Shown: piece by piece, positions 11,324 through 21,530 of the stretch | Layout of the letters: each line of letters opens with the position of its first letter | Numbering within the stretch: the first letter of the stretch is position 1 | Assembly: GCA_022457155.1 (NCBI GenBank) | Contig: JAJGOT010000317.1 | Coordinates: forward strand, 558,001 to 622,000 | Reading direction: 5' to 3' | Length of the DNA: 64,000 nucleotides | DNA from: Cladopsammia gracilis | Taxonomy: Eukaryota > Cnidaria > Anthozoa > Scleractinia > Dendrophylliidae | The notes under the pieces: model-generated | What the model saw: only the letters and a program-made list of their open reading frames with translations | Told to the model about the DNA's origin: nothing | Databases searched by the model: none | Program-made: the position numbers and the translations under genes

Positions 11324-11497
11324 CTAGTCAACGTCGGAGTCCTGATCACTTTCGCTTTCATTGGTTTCGCTATAATGGTAGCCTTCTTGATCATCATCCT
11401 CATCGACTGGTCCGGCGCTGTAATAAGCTTCTACTACGGATTCCAAACCTACTTCACCCGTGAGAAAGTATGAATATTCCTGATTTTGAGATTGCAT
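11324..11497 (-). CDS. Possible 57-residue acidic ORF or terminal exon
   Basis: An ATG-initiated frame on the minus strand encodes 57 residues with a strongly acidic tail, including DEDDDQ and SESDQDSDVD before the stop. Acidic C-termini of this kind are common in real proteins, but an in-frame stop lies just upstream and no domain is recognised. It may be the last exon of a lost or remote gene, part of a transposon, or chance. The plus strand here also encodes a hydrophobic frame; I consider that the shadow. Confidence 0.25.
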   Translation of the reverse strand: MQSQNQEYSYFLTGEVGLESVVEAYYSAGPVDEDDDQEGYHYSETNESESDQDSDVD

Positions 11498-11576
11498 GAT
11501 AAAACTTTACGATGATCGATTATGACAGGAATAATAGGAATGTAGGAAGCAAGCAAAGTAATGCGTCTGAAAAAAA

Positions 11577-11705
11577 TAGTGTGTTAAAGAAACAAAAAGA
11601 TCTTGCGTGTTAAAAGAACAAAGAATTTTTGCGCGTTAAATTAAAGCACAAAGAAGTTTTGCATGTTAAAAAAAGAAAACAAAGCTTTTCCGTGTTACCT
11701 TAAAT
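11577..11705. repeat. Degenerate tandem repeat, four units of 26-31 bp
   Basis: Units have the form 'tgttaaa(a)gaaacaaag...ttttgcg'. Confidence 0.6.
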
Positions 11706-11978
11706 CAATTGTTTTTATGCGCATATCCGCACGATAACCGTGTCAGGTTAGTTGCGTGCGAGCGTGTTATAACTTGCCGTGTGCGTGCGTTCACCTTAGT
11801 GCCAGCCCGGTTACTGGGCTCAAATAAAGAGGCCCCAAATGGCGACTGAAACTCAATAAAAGTATTTGAAATTTACAATGTTTTATTGTTTTTGTTTCAG
11901 TAGCTGACATTTCCATGGTCTAGTGGACGAATTAGGTATGCACTTGAGCTGTCTTGAATGTTTTGCTAACCACCAATA

Positions 11979-12156
11979 CACCTTATTCCAAAATGGCGGC
12001 CAATTTATTATTCTTTCATATGCATTTTAATTAGCCCTCTTGGCCTCGTCAGCATGTGCAAAATACAAAGGAGTTTTCAAGCGAAAATGAGGCCAAGAGG
12101 GCTAATTAAAATGCATATAAAAGAATAATAAATTGGCCGCCCTTTGGAATAAGGTG
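11979..12156. mobile_element. 178-bp MITE with arms of about 70 bp
   Basis: The ends caccttattcca and ggaataaggtg are flanked by TA. The inverted arms extend through ggcggccaatttattattct and the ccctcttggcctc block, leaving a loop of about 40 bases. It sits some 90 bp upstream of the sulfotransferase start codon, so it may lie in that gene's promoter or 5' UTR. Confidence 0.85.
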
Positions 12157-12248
12157 TAGACCACACAGATCTGCTGATCATATTTTATCTATTACTACAC
12201 GTCCGAGTTCTCGATCTGTTGTAAAACGCTAAAGACAACTGAGACAAC

Positions 12249-12977
12249 ATGAAAATTATATGTGCAGGGTTGTCGAAAACAGGAACTACATCCTTGGCGA
12301 GGGCTTTACGAACGCTTGGCTTTAAAGTATTCGACTTTACAGAGCACGTTAGGTTCCATGACGAGGAATGGCTTCATATTTACTTGAAAGGTAAAACGCC
12401 TGACTTCGCTTCCATGTACGAAGGTGTTGATGCAGTAACCGACTTGCCACCAGCGAGTTGGTTCCAAGAAATCTCAGAAGCTTTCCCTGACGCAAAGATC
12501 ATTCTAACCATTCGAGACAGCGAGGACGCATGGCTGAAGAGCTTTGTCAAACAAAGAGAACTAGATTTGAATTTAAACGGCAGCGGAATTTTTACAAGAG
12601 TGTATCTAAGGAAGTGGTCTTACTACAAATATTACGCATTCATTGATGCTATGGACACTGCAGCGTTCGGCAGCTTACAACCAGAATCTACCGTTCTGTT
12701 CAAGAAAAAATATCGCGAGCACAATGAACGAGTGCAGGCTGTCATCCCAAAGGAAAAGCTCTTGGTTTACAACGTGAAACAAGGCTGGAAACCGCTGTGT
12801 GAGTTTCTTGGATGTGAAATTCCTCAGGAAGACTTTCCTTGGCTGAATGCAGGATTGAGCGATGCCTTGGAAAGACTGACAAAACGCAAGCAAGAATTTG
12901 CATTTAATATTATTGTCATTCTTGTCAGCTTACTTGTTATTTTTTTCTCAATTTACTTCTTGAGTTTTTTGATGTAG
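12249..12977 (+). CDS. Sulfotransferase-like P-loop protein, single exon
   Basis: This intact 242-residue frame matches the Sulfotransfer_4 (PF17784-like) group, which I know as a repeated family in corals. Near the N-terminus GLSKTGTTSLARAL (residues 7-20) is the loop expected to bind the 5'-phosphate of the sulfate donor PAPS. IILTIRDSEDAW (residues 84-95) supplies an Arg and a Ser where the 3'-phosphate site lies in sulfotransferases. The C-terminus (about residues 214-242) ends in a strongly hydrophobic stretch that would make a tail anchor; there is no signal peptide. The start is the first ATG, with A at -3. There are no introns, and a possible polyadenylation signal lies 80 bp downstream. 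The substrate cannot be read from the sequence. Bacterial homologues exist for the family, and enzymatic activity in animals is inferred only. Confidence 0.85.
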   Translation: MKIICAGLSKTGTTSLARALRTLGFKVFDFTEHVRFHDEEWLHIYLKGKTPDFASMYEGVDAVTDLPPASWFQEISEAFPDAKIILTIRDSEDAWLKSFVKQRELDLNLNGSGIFTRVYLRKWSYYKYYAFIDAMDTAAFGSLQPESTVLFKKKYREHNERVQAVIPKEKLLVYNVKQGWKPLCEFLGCEIPQEDFPWLNAGLSDALERLTKRKQEFAFNIIVILVSLLVIFFSIYFLSFLM

Positions 12978-13056
12978 CCACACTTAAAGGATTTAAACTA
13001 GTAATAACCAAAGGTTAGGAAGTGCGGGCGAGGACGATGCATTGTGCTATTGGGTT

Positions 13057-13062
13057 AATAAA
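13057..13062 (+). promoter_or_regulatory. Putative polyadenylation signal AATAAA
   Basis: AATAAA lies about 80 bp after the sulfotransferase stop codon, a plausible 3' UTR length. Chance occurrence is possible in AT-rich DNA. Confidence 0.45.
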
Positions 13063-13228
13063 AATGTAACAGAGGTCTACTAAGCTGTAATCAGTGGCGC
13101 ATTGAGATTAATTCTAAAATAGGGGCGTTATACATTTTGGCTCTATGGGTAATGAAATATTTTGGGGCCCAAAGGGAAAAATGTTTCTGCTTCGTGGGGC
13201 TTAAATATTTGCCAATAAGGGTAGCACG

Positions 13229-13249
13229 CCCCCCCCCCCCCCCCCCCCC
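13229..13249. repeat. Poly(C) tract
   Basis: About 21 consecutive C residues. The length is likely unstable and could be an assembly-sensitive site. Confidence 0.9.
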
Positions 13250-13299
13250 TGCCGCACCCCCTTTTCCTTCTCTACATTTGTCACTTATAATTTATTTGC

Positions 13300-13680
13300 C
13301 AGAAAGTGTACGTGGAGGTACAACAACAACCACCCACCATTCACCCACTGACATGAAACTCATCCCATTAGAACTCATGCATTCATCTCGTGACGCTACA
13401 CGCAAAGCAAGGGAGGGATTATTAATAGAACGGGGTCAAACACTTGAACCCAAGGGCATCAATAAGCGCGAGGAATTGTAAACCCCCCTATTTTATATTT
13501 ATAGCACATGTCATCTTTTATTTTTTATCTTGTGTTATTTGAATTTTGTAACGTTTTTGCTTGTAACCTTATATTCCATTGTTTCTTGGTTATTTTAATT
13601 GTAACGATGTTGCCTATAATCAGTACCCTGAAGAAGTCAGGCCGTGCCTGACGAAATATTGGAAATATACAATTTTTTTT
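13300..13680 (+). pseudogene. 3' remnant of a Penelope-like element (end of GIY-YIG domain)
   Basis: The frame ending at 13481 encodes RKAREGLLIERGQTLEPKGINKREEL. The pattern R-x2-RE-x3-I and P-x-GiN matches the end of the GIY-YIG endonuclease domain carried by Penelope-like retroelements. About 145 bp later comes ccctgaagaagtcaggccgtgcctgacgaaat, a 3' tail of the kind often seen in these elements. The reverse transcriptase part is absent. The frame upstream of about 13300 looks unrelated, so the copy is strongly 5' truncated. Confidence 0.5.
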
Positions 13681-13812
13681 CCCAACTGTACAGTCAGCAT
13701 TTCTTATTTGTTTATTACTTCAGTCGTAAATTTGCTGACTAGATCATCCAGGATCCGGTACCTTTGCAGTTGTCCGTTGGCTCTTGCCATTCAGTGTTTA
13801 CGTGGAGGTGTA

Positions 13813-13948
13813 GAGTGATTTTACTAAACCTATGTAACAGTTACCTACACTATAACATTCCATGAGACACTAGTTCCATTGTTTTGTTTAGTTATACTAA
13901 TACGCTATAATTGTTTCTTGTTGTTTCACGGTGCAAATAAAATCACTT
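13813..13948. mobile_element. MITE with TIR gagtgattttac, copy 1
   Basis: The ends gagtgattttac and aaaatcactt are inverted and flanked by TA. The middle has tgtttcacggtgcaa. Two more copies lie at 25110-25261 and 44311-44451. Confidence 0.75.
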
Positions 13949-13950
13949 TA

Positions 13951-14540
13951 GGTTATAAATTGTTGGTATTGATTGAGTCAAGATGAATTGATGTCACGCA
14001 ACAATGATTTATTTAAAAATTATAACATGCAAAACTTGAAGATGTCATTTGAATGAATAATAATGAAATCAAACAAATACGGCACTTGTTGATATGCATA
14101 AGTTGAAATATCACTGAATTGAAACTAAAACGAAACGACAAGATTAATGGATTCGCTGTGCTTGGTAAGATTTTTTACAGAGAAACACAAGGCACGTGAT
14201 AGGTCGTGATAGCTTACACTGTATTTGCGTGATTTCACCGTGATAGCTCTGTGTTTTGCTCGAGGCTTGTTTACAATACAGTTGACTTATTTCGTGGTGA
14301 ACAAAGTGGTATAATGTTATAACAGAACTGTGGCAAAACTGTGCCGATATTTCATAAACAAACCGAAGTGGGTGACAGGTGGTGTGAAATCAGCTGTGAA
14401 ATTACGCACACACGCACGACGAAAAATCAAAAGCTTCTATTTACGTACGTAAAAGCAGCGGTAAAAACGTCACTGCATCACGAGTTTTTATATGATACAA
14501 CAAAATAATCTTTTTTTATGTAAGTGTAAAAACCTTAAAA
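13951..14540. other. No gene recognised
   Basis: AT-rich sequence with no open frame or repeat I can support. Confidence 0.4.
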
Positions 14541-14557
14541 ATTTAATAAACTGCAGA

Positions 14558-14780
14558 GATGGAACAACGCTCTCGCTCCACTCTTCAATGAGATCAAGGA
14601 CGAACAGATCGCACGAACAGCAATCTCTGACTACGCGCTTGTCAGGTCAAGGACAAACAACACTCTCGCTACATGCTTGAGGTAAAGGACGAACAGATCG
14701 AACGATGCTCTCGCTCCACGCTTGAGGTCAAGGACGAACAGATCGGACGAACAACACTCTCGCTACTTGACCTAATTGCT
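14558..14780. repeat. Tandem repeat, about four diverged units
   Basis: Alternating blocks 'aacgctctcgctcca' and 'caaggacgaacagatcg' recur every 50-65 bases. No domain in the crossing frame. Confidence 0.7.
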
Positions 14781-15650
14781 TGAGGCGGAATGAGGCCGGA
14801 AAATGACATCCATTACGCGACATGAACAGGAAAAGTCCCAGGTTGACACGCTCGATTTGGATTGGACGGCGCTGCTGCTATGCATGAGTTTAACGTGATC
14901 CACATGATGCGCGTAATAAAATTGCGTTCTTTGCATTCCAATTGCATTCCATACATTCGTAGTGGAAATCCACGCGAATAGAGCAAAAATCGAGTCAGGG
15001 CCAAACTACATAACTGCCGCGCATGCGTTTGTAATAGCAACGTTGAGATTAGGATTGCGGGCTCCAAACAACAAACAACTCTTGTCGACCGCAATAATAC
15101 TTCCTTCATCTGAAAGATAAATAGTATTTGAATACTGTCTTGTAACATGAATTTGAAAGCGAGTAGTTGCGTGAAATAGGACGTTTATTCAGTACAAGTA
15201 CTGGTGCATGCAAATGAGGGAACCGGCCAAGAAAGATTATTTAATGTTCTTGTAGGAGTTAACCACTGATTTTGAAGCCTGACGGAGGCAGATTCATTTT
15301 AAAACTTCAACTAGGTCTATAACATCCAATTCTCGAATTCTGCCATTCGATAATCGAAGCCAATCGAATAGGGTTCGATTGGTTCGGAAATCGAACACAT
15401 TCGAACCAAAAAGGTGTGTCATAGTACGATTGGGCTCGATTGCAGCAACTGGGTTCGGAAATCAAACTCCTTCAAACACAATCGAACAATCTAAAAATCA
15501 CTCGAAATAATTACAAACAGTTATTTCGGGAAAGGTCGTCATATCTCCGAAACTTTTAAGTATACACGACAATACCCCAAGATAGTCTTGGTACATTACT
15601 TCCAAAGGAAAAAAGAATTTACTTCGCGGGGGGTCTACATCAAGGGACGA
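14781..15650. other. No gene; cluster of ATTCGA / TCGAAT motifs at 15335-15485
   Basis: No supported gene. Between about 15335 and 15485 the motif attcga and its complement occur unusually often, including the perfect inverted repeat ccaatcgaa-taggg-ttcgattgg near 15360. Confidence 0.5.
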
Positions 15651-15909
15651 GCCTTGAGATATACATAGCCCAAGCCTAACAGCGTCGCACTTTGAACAAG
15701 CTTAACTAAGGTGAAACTTAACTAAGGTGAAACTTAACTAAGGTGAAAGGTTGGAAGCACAAGAATTAAGATTGACGAACGGGCTATTTTCAATTTTAGT
15801 AATTCTCAAAAACAGTATTACGCGACCGTCTGCACAGTACATTTTTATAGACCGTACAAAAGTTCACAAAAACAACTTTTCTCTGTCTAGAATAACTAGT
15901 ACCACTAGT

Positions 15910-17651
15910 TACTTGGGCGTAGCGACCAAGTATTAAAATGCAGTTTGGTCGTCCACAAATGTGCAGTATTGCGCAACTCTGGGGATGGCGGGATTGTTCA
16001 AACCTTCACCGCGGTCACACGTCCGAGGCGTTTTTCGTTTTATTTGGTGGGATTCATTTAGTATTTAGTGGAAACGTGTGCAAGGATGTATAAAATAATT
16101 AGTTTGTGTAACTATCTTTTCATCTTTCCGGCTCAAAAACTGATCAAAACGCTTCGTGCCTGAGCAAAATTGTGTTGGCAAATGGCGCCGACAGTTCTGC
16201 GGTTCATAGTTTTCAAACGCTTAGAACTTTTTTAGTAAACTTTCAAAACGTTTAGTGAGTTGACAGTGTATTGTTAATATATGAAACTTTTAATAAACAG
16301 TGAAAATGACAACCTTAACTTTGAAGTACTTTGATTAACTTTTGCAAATTTCTCTCGTTTGACCGCAGTGGAGTACACCTGTTGATGCGAGGCGAACGTC
16401 ACAAAGTGCGAGTTGTGTTTTGTCTGTTGCATCTAACAGTTTCATATTCAATATGTGTACGGAAGTTACTCAAGAAGACACTGCGAAAGTATTTGGCACT
16501 CGCGATTTAATTCTACGATACCTTCATGACGGAAACCCGCTAAAACATGTTTAAACGAACATGAAGAAGATAATTTAGACGAATACATACATAGCGCTTA
16601 TTTAATAAGAAGTGAACAGTGGACAGCGAAGGAAGAAATATAATTGTGGTAGGAATCCCAATTAATTTCACTTCTTTCGGTTGTTTGCTTTTCAATAATT
16701 TTGATTTCGTAAAGTTGAAGGAACAGAACAGCCAACTGAAACTTTGGGTGCAAAAATTCACCGCCGAGAGAAGATGTAAACAATGCACGCGGTGTCTTGC
16801 GAGACGTTTCTTGCGAGTTTTGCTTCCGCTAGCTAGTTAGTTTCTCGGGCGACAATAACCTTAAAGCGATCAGTTTTTCATTTAATTTTCTTTTCTGTGT
16901 TTCGGATACAGAGGAATAAAAACTGGATATATTTTCGTGTGTCTGCCCTCTGATTGCGAGATGTTTTATGAAACAGCTGCGTTATGCGTTACTGGAAAGG
17001 TTTCAAATTACTTTCACATTATGCAAATTGAAACATTTTTACCTCAACTGAAAAAGTATATTTCAAAGGGCTAAATTTGTTTCTCTCCTCCTAAATTATC
17101 ACTTCTGTCGTTAACTTTGATTAAATTTATAAGTTTCATTCAAACTTTATTATAATAACGGCGGGAATACTTCCAGCAAAACTTTCAATTGGAAAAGTTG
17201 TTTTGACCTCGGGTCCGGACGAGGCAATTACATCATGGCTTCGAAAAGCCACTTTGCGGCTACATTTGCATTCGCTTCAAAAGTGTCGGAAACACAGACC
17301 AGCTAGTTACAAGATTTAGCTAAAATTAACCAAATAACAACCATCGGGAAACTCTGACATACGGCCTTTTTTTTTCAACGGTAAGTACAAAGTAGGCATC
17401 GATTTGTATTTTTCAGTATATACTCGTCTTTTGACACAGTGGACACGCTACTTTAATAATTTGCAATTGCGTGCGATCTCGCACGCTAAGCGTACTGTGT
17501 CTTCTTGTTTTGGACGGTTAACGCGCTTCTTTGTTAGACTGCTCACACTATCCGAATACTCCCTATCATCAAACCGTGAAATAACGTGCATGCAGATTCC
17601 CAAGACAATTATTCTCCAATGTGCCTAATACATGTCAACGACGCCCAAGTA
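15910..17651. mobile_element. 1.74-kb insert in copy B with short inverted ends
   Basis: The ends tacttgggcgt and acgcccaagta are inverted. The interior has no recognisable transposase. It contains, at 15992-16380, a repeat found in reverse orientation at 49615-50030. The flanks do not give a clear target duplication, so the exact borders are uncertain. Confidence 0.5.
15992..16380 (+). repeat. 390-bp dispersed repeat, copy 1
   Basis: From accgcggtcacacgtc to tctctcgtttgaccgc this matches the reverse complement of 49630-50020 with moderate divergence. Accgcggt-like ends make it nearly symmetric at the borders. Confidence 0.7.
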
Positions 17652-18606
17652 TACGCTCCCACAGCGTCTTGTTTCCGAATAAAATACAGTTTATGTTTGT
17701 CAAAAACTGCCCGAGAAACTGATTTGACAATCAAAAATTGCAAAAATACACAAACATATTTGCATAAGGCGATGCGAGTGAAGATAGAACTGTACTATAA
17801 AATCAAAGTCTTGTTTTGTTTACATAAAATCGCTTTTCAATCTATCTAATGAATGAACAAACACATAAAAGTGGACAACACAATCTTCTTTCGAAAAAAT
17901 TTATTCAAATCTCCATTAGTTTACGTTTAAAAGCAAAACGCGTACCATTTAATTATAGCTCATCGAGTTCAAGCTTTCTTCGATGAAATTCAAGACATCG
18001 ATACAACTGAATTCAAGCACGTTTTAAAATCAATTCTCCAAAACTAACAATAACACTAATAAAAAGTCACTCACAGATTGATATCAACATAAATTCTCAT
18101 CTAAAACTGTAATCTGTTTTACCTTTAAGTCCCTCGCTTGCTTGGAAATTCAAATCTCCACTTCTGGTTCTTAAATCCGTAGAAAACAAACATCTCCCGC
18201 ATTGATAAAAACGTAATACATGAAGTTCCTCGAAGCAAGATTTTATCCCTGAAAGCTCGTCTTTTTCCACTAAAGCGGCTTCTGAGTATACCTTAATTAG
18301 TATCCCTGTCTTGAGTAGCAAACCGCGAAAAAATGCAGGAAAATAACGACTTTAATTCTCCGCTAGACACAACAAAACAACTAAAGTGTTTACCGAGCTC
18401 ACGGCTGTGTGGCCGCGCGAAAAACAAAGCCTTGCTTTCAAGATCCCGGATGTTGTTCCAACACGGCGGGCGGGCGGGCGGGCGGGCGGGCGGGCAAACA
18501 CGCGCCCGCGAAACATTCCGCTAGCCATGACCATGAAAAATCACGGCATAGGTTCTATGAGTATGGAGCTGCGCAGCCAGGCCTTCGGCCTGGCAAGTGA
18601 TCCGCT

Positions 18607-19390
18607 AATAATTAACATAACGTCATCAACCTCGTTCCCAGGGTCTCTCTTTCCGCCCCATATAATGAGTTGAAAAAGAAATCATAGGTACCCGTACCGA
18701 AGAATTCTACAACGTTAAGCGAATTTCAGCGAGTACACATTGTCTACTGTTCATGTCCTGAATTCGAATTCTTATTAAGCCGAATTCTGAATAATTTAAG
18801 ACTGTTACAAAGTGTTGTTTTCAGACCTGTCGCGTAATACCGTCGCCATTAAATCCCGAAAAAGCGCTTTATTAATAAGTGGATTGGGTGGACCGGATTG
18901 GCTTTCCTTCTTACATGTAAATAGATCGGGTTTTGGATCTTAAGTAATGATCCGCATAAGAAGGATAGTGCTGAACGGCAATGCACGATGGAATGTCAAC
19001 TATTTTCATTGTTAAAACTAGTGATCTCATGGGCCTAGACTCGAAAACCGCTAAAAAGTTAAGGTTCAAGGTGCATTAAGTCTAATTTTTTTAAGGTTTC
19101 AAGTATTTGGAGATCCAATCGCACAACATGCAATTTTTAAAAGATATTGTATTAGGGGAAGTTCATCAAAGAAGCAAAATTAGTAGCTATTGTCTTCGGC
19201 TATTCTTATTGGTTAAGCACGAACATTTCCTAAAATATATTTGACGCAAATGGATTTTCTGTATTTTTATAATGAAATATAATTATGAACCATCAGCCCC
19301 TCCTCTATTCTTGAAATCAAAGATATTCTATGTGGGAGAGAGCCAATGCCGCAGAACAATGAAGTTTACTATAGTTCTTTATGTGAAGCA
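18607..19390. other. No gene recognised
   Basis: AT-rich DNA. A short remnant, tcgttcccagggtctctc near 18630, resembles ends of dispersed repeats seen elsewhere (for example 49430). Confidence 0.4.
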
Positions 19391-19398
19391 TTACTTAA

Positions 19399-19745
19399 AC
19401 ACGAAGTTCCGGTATAAAAGGCTTAGCTCCTCCCCCATTTCACACCTTTTGGGTGTGAAATGCAAATTAAGGCGACTTTCAGTCAGAAAACGTGGTTAAC
19501 GTACGCGTCCTTTAAATATAATAATAAATTTGCTTCAAAAATCTAATAAACAAAGATTTTACCTGAGCAAGAAAATAAATAGAAGTTCATAAAGACATAA
19601 CTTTCATAAAGTTTTTCAAAATTGTGTTTGCAATGGTCTCTGTAATGACGCATGTTGTTTGTCAGTCGTTAATGCTTCAGTGGTTGATTGACGACTGGAG
19701 GTGAGAATGGCCAGGCCAGGCTCCTTTTATACCGGAACTTCGTGT
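19399..19745. mobile_element. 347-bp TTAA-flanked MITE
   Basis: The ends acacgaagttccggtataaa and its exact inverse (about 23 bp without mismatch) are flanked by TTAA at 19395-19398 and 19746-19749. No ORF. Confidence 0.85.
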
Positions 19746-20027
19746 TTAACCCTCGGACCTGTTGTTCTTTTTGTTTTCGTCAGAGCCGAGATCATGTGCG
19801 GTCAACCTGTGCTTAAATATTCCGTCAACGTTCACTCACAATGCGTGAGAAGTATTGCTTTCTAAAAGAATAATCCCATACACGACATTTGCAAGGATTC
19901 AAGTCAGGGCATTTTGATTACATCTACAAATTTCACAAACAATTTGCGGATTTCGATTTGAGCATGAATGTCTGCGGATTGGCGGATTCGGCTACCAAAA
20001 TGCAACGGATCGCGGGCGGATTTCCAT

Positions 20028-20102
20028 ACCCCCTTTTAACTCCCCTCCCCCTCCCCCTCCCCCCCCTTTCTCCCCCCCCCCCCCCCCCCAACCCCCCTCC
20101 TA
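20028..20102. repeat. Polypyrimidine (C-rich) tract
   Basis: C runs broken by T, including one run of about 18 C. Its reverse strand could form G-quadruplexes. Confidence 0.85.
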
Positions 20103-20509
20103 TTGCAAACTGCTCAGACGGAGTTTTTTTTTTAGCTGGCCCGGTTTGCCGAGACCTCGGCGCGTCTGTTAAACGCAACAAAAATCAACTTTGCGATTAC
20201 TTGACAACCGGGATCCCCCACTAGAGCAAAAAAAAATTGCATCAGAGCAAACCTAGTCGACTGTAAATTGTCATTTTTCTTCCTAAATGACATAAAGAGG
20301 TACACAAGACTGCGTAGTTCTAAAAGCAAAAACAATATGAACCAAAATGCCGAAAAAATCCTCAATTTAACCATTCTACGCTTTGCCGCCGTTTTCAAAA
20401 CAACAACTTTCAGGATCGTTCTCGTCCGGGCTGGCTCGCGTCATGTAATACCGGGCTGAAAGTCATGTTGGCAAACCAGGCCAGCCCGGCTCATATAATC
20501 TGGCCCTTA

Positions 20510-20603
20510 GTCTCCTACCCAGCCGTTATTTGTGTCGTTATTTCTGTCGTCACGCAACGGTGGAGTGTTGCGTGACGACACAAATAACGGCTGCGAAGCA
20601 GAC
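20510..20603. mobile_element. Hairpin MITE with agccgttatttgtgtcg arms
   Basis: Arms with agccgttatttgtgtcg and its inverse enclose gtcacgcaac / gttgcgtgac, flanked by TA. The left arm has a small internal duplication (gtcgttatttctgtcgt). Confidence 0.75.
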
Positions 20604-20605
20604 TA

Positions 20606-21075
20606 TCGTACCTTTGGCTCTCTGTAGAAGTTGTTATACTCTGTCACCAGTTGGATAACTCTGTGTGAGGTGAGGTTCATATATGGCGGTGTTATGGGTG
20701 GATATGTATCCTGGCACACTGCATGAAGCTGGTTACTTTCCTACAAAAGAAGAGAAACGCAAGAACGCATGTCATTACACTGGAAAACAGTTTTAGCGTT
20801 AGGCTTTGGGAAAAAGAGTTCTGGAACCCCCTGCTTCAAGATTCTGGTCGCGTCAAATTAACATCGTCCTGCAGGAGATCGGACACCTTATTGAGAATTT
20901 TATAACGTTAAGTCGACACTAATGATTTTTCTAATGATTTAAAAATGTATGAGTGAAATTTGTGATCTTCGCAGTGCGCTATCAACTTAAGCAGTTGAAA
21001 AAGCAACCTGAAATTCAGGCTTAAACGGGATAACGATAACGAGTCTGAGGAAACTTTCTGTGGCAATTTAATGAT
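20606..21075. other. No gene recognised
   Basis: No supported feature. Confidence 0.35.
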
Positions 21076-21077
21076 AA

Positions 21078-21530
21078 TGGCCGTTTTTATACTAGAGACG
21101 TTAAATTCGTCTAGACGCAATTAATGTCTCAGACTTTAAATGCGTCAGGTATAAAAACGGGACGCATTAAAGTAGACGGCCACAGAAAAAAACACGAGAT
21201 TTTGTAGCAAAAACTATTCTCTAAAGTAACTGGACACGACTGAAGTCGTCCCCAAATAATTATATAATTTTAACAGCACGAATATATAAATAGGGCTAAA
21301 TTCGTCCTCGTTAAGGCTGTCCCGTTTTTAAACTAGACGTATTTAACGTCTGAGACGTTAAAGTCGTCTGTTAAGTGCGTCTGAACGACGCACTTAAAAG
21401 AAGACGTTAAAGTCTTCAGACGTTAAATCCGTCTGGCTTATTTTCCGTTTTTATACTAGACGTTTAAGTCGTCTCGAGACAACTTTAACGTCTCAGACGA
21501 TATTAACGTCTGTAGCATAAAAACGGCCAA
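21078..21530. repeat. Palindromic cluster of GACGTTAA / GTCGTCT motifs
   Basis: Outer ends ggccgtttttatactagacg-like (21078) and tagcataaaaacggcc (21530) are inverted. In between, short blocks of the form gacgttaa and agtcgtct recur in both orientations, with two further ccgttttta or taaaaacgg borders near 21155, 21330 and 21445. This looks like several MITEs of one family placed beside or inside one another. Confidence 0.65.

Larger units (their letters stand above)
15664..18606. mobile_element. Large TIR element, copy B, split by another repeat
   Basis: The left part (15664-15909) matches the left of copies A, D and E, starting agcctaacagcgtcgc. The right part (about 17675-18606) resumes at ttccgaataaaatac and ends aggccttcggcct then gatccgct. 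Between them is the insert at 15910-17651. Inside the right part a short g/c array (gggcgggcgggc) replaces the simpler sequence of other copies. Confidence 0.65.

Noticed and set aside
11192..11473. Plus-strand membrane-protein-like ORF of 93 residues
   Set aside because: The hydrophobic part is the complement of the acidic minus-strand frame (GAT/GAA codons read backwards). It begins inside a dispersed repeat.
13137..13310. N-terminal extension of the Penelope-like frame
   Set aside because: It crosses a poly(C) tract encoding poly-proline and has no homology I can see, so only the part after about 13300 was kept.
18386..18673. ORFs with poly Gly-Gly-Arg-Ala repeats
   Set aside because: They are produced by a gggc tandem tract in TIR element copy B, with frames open on both strands.
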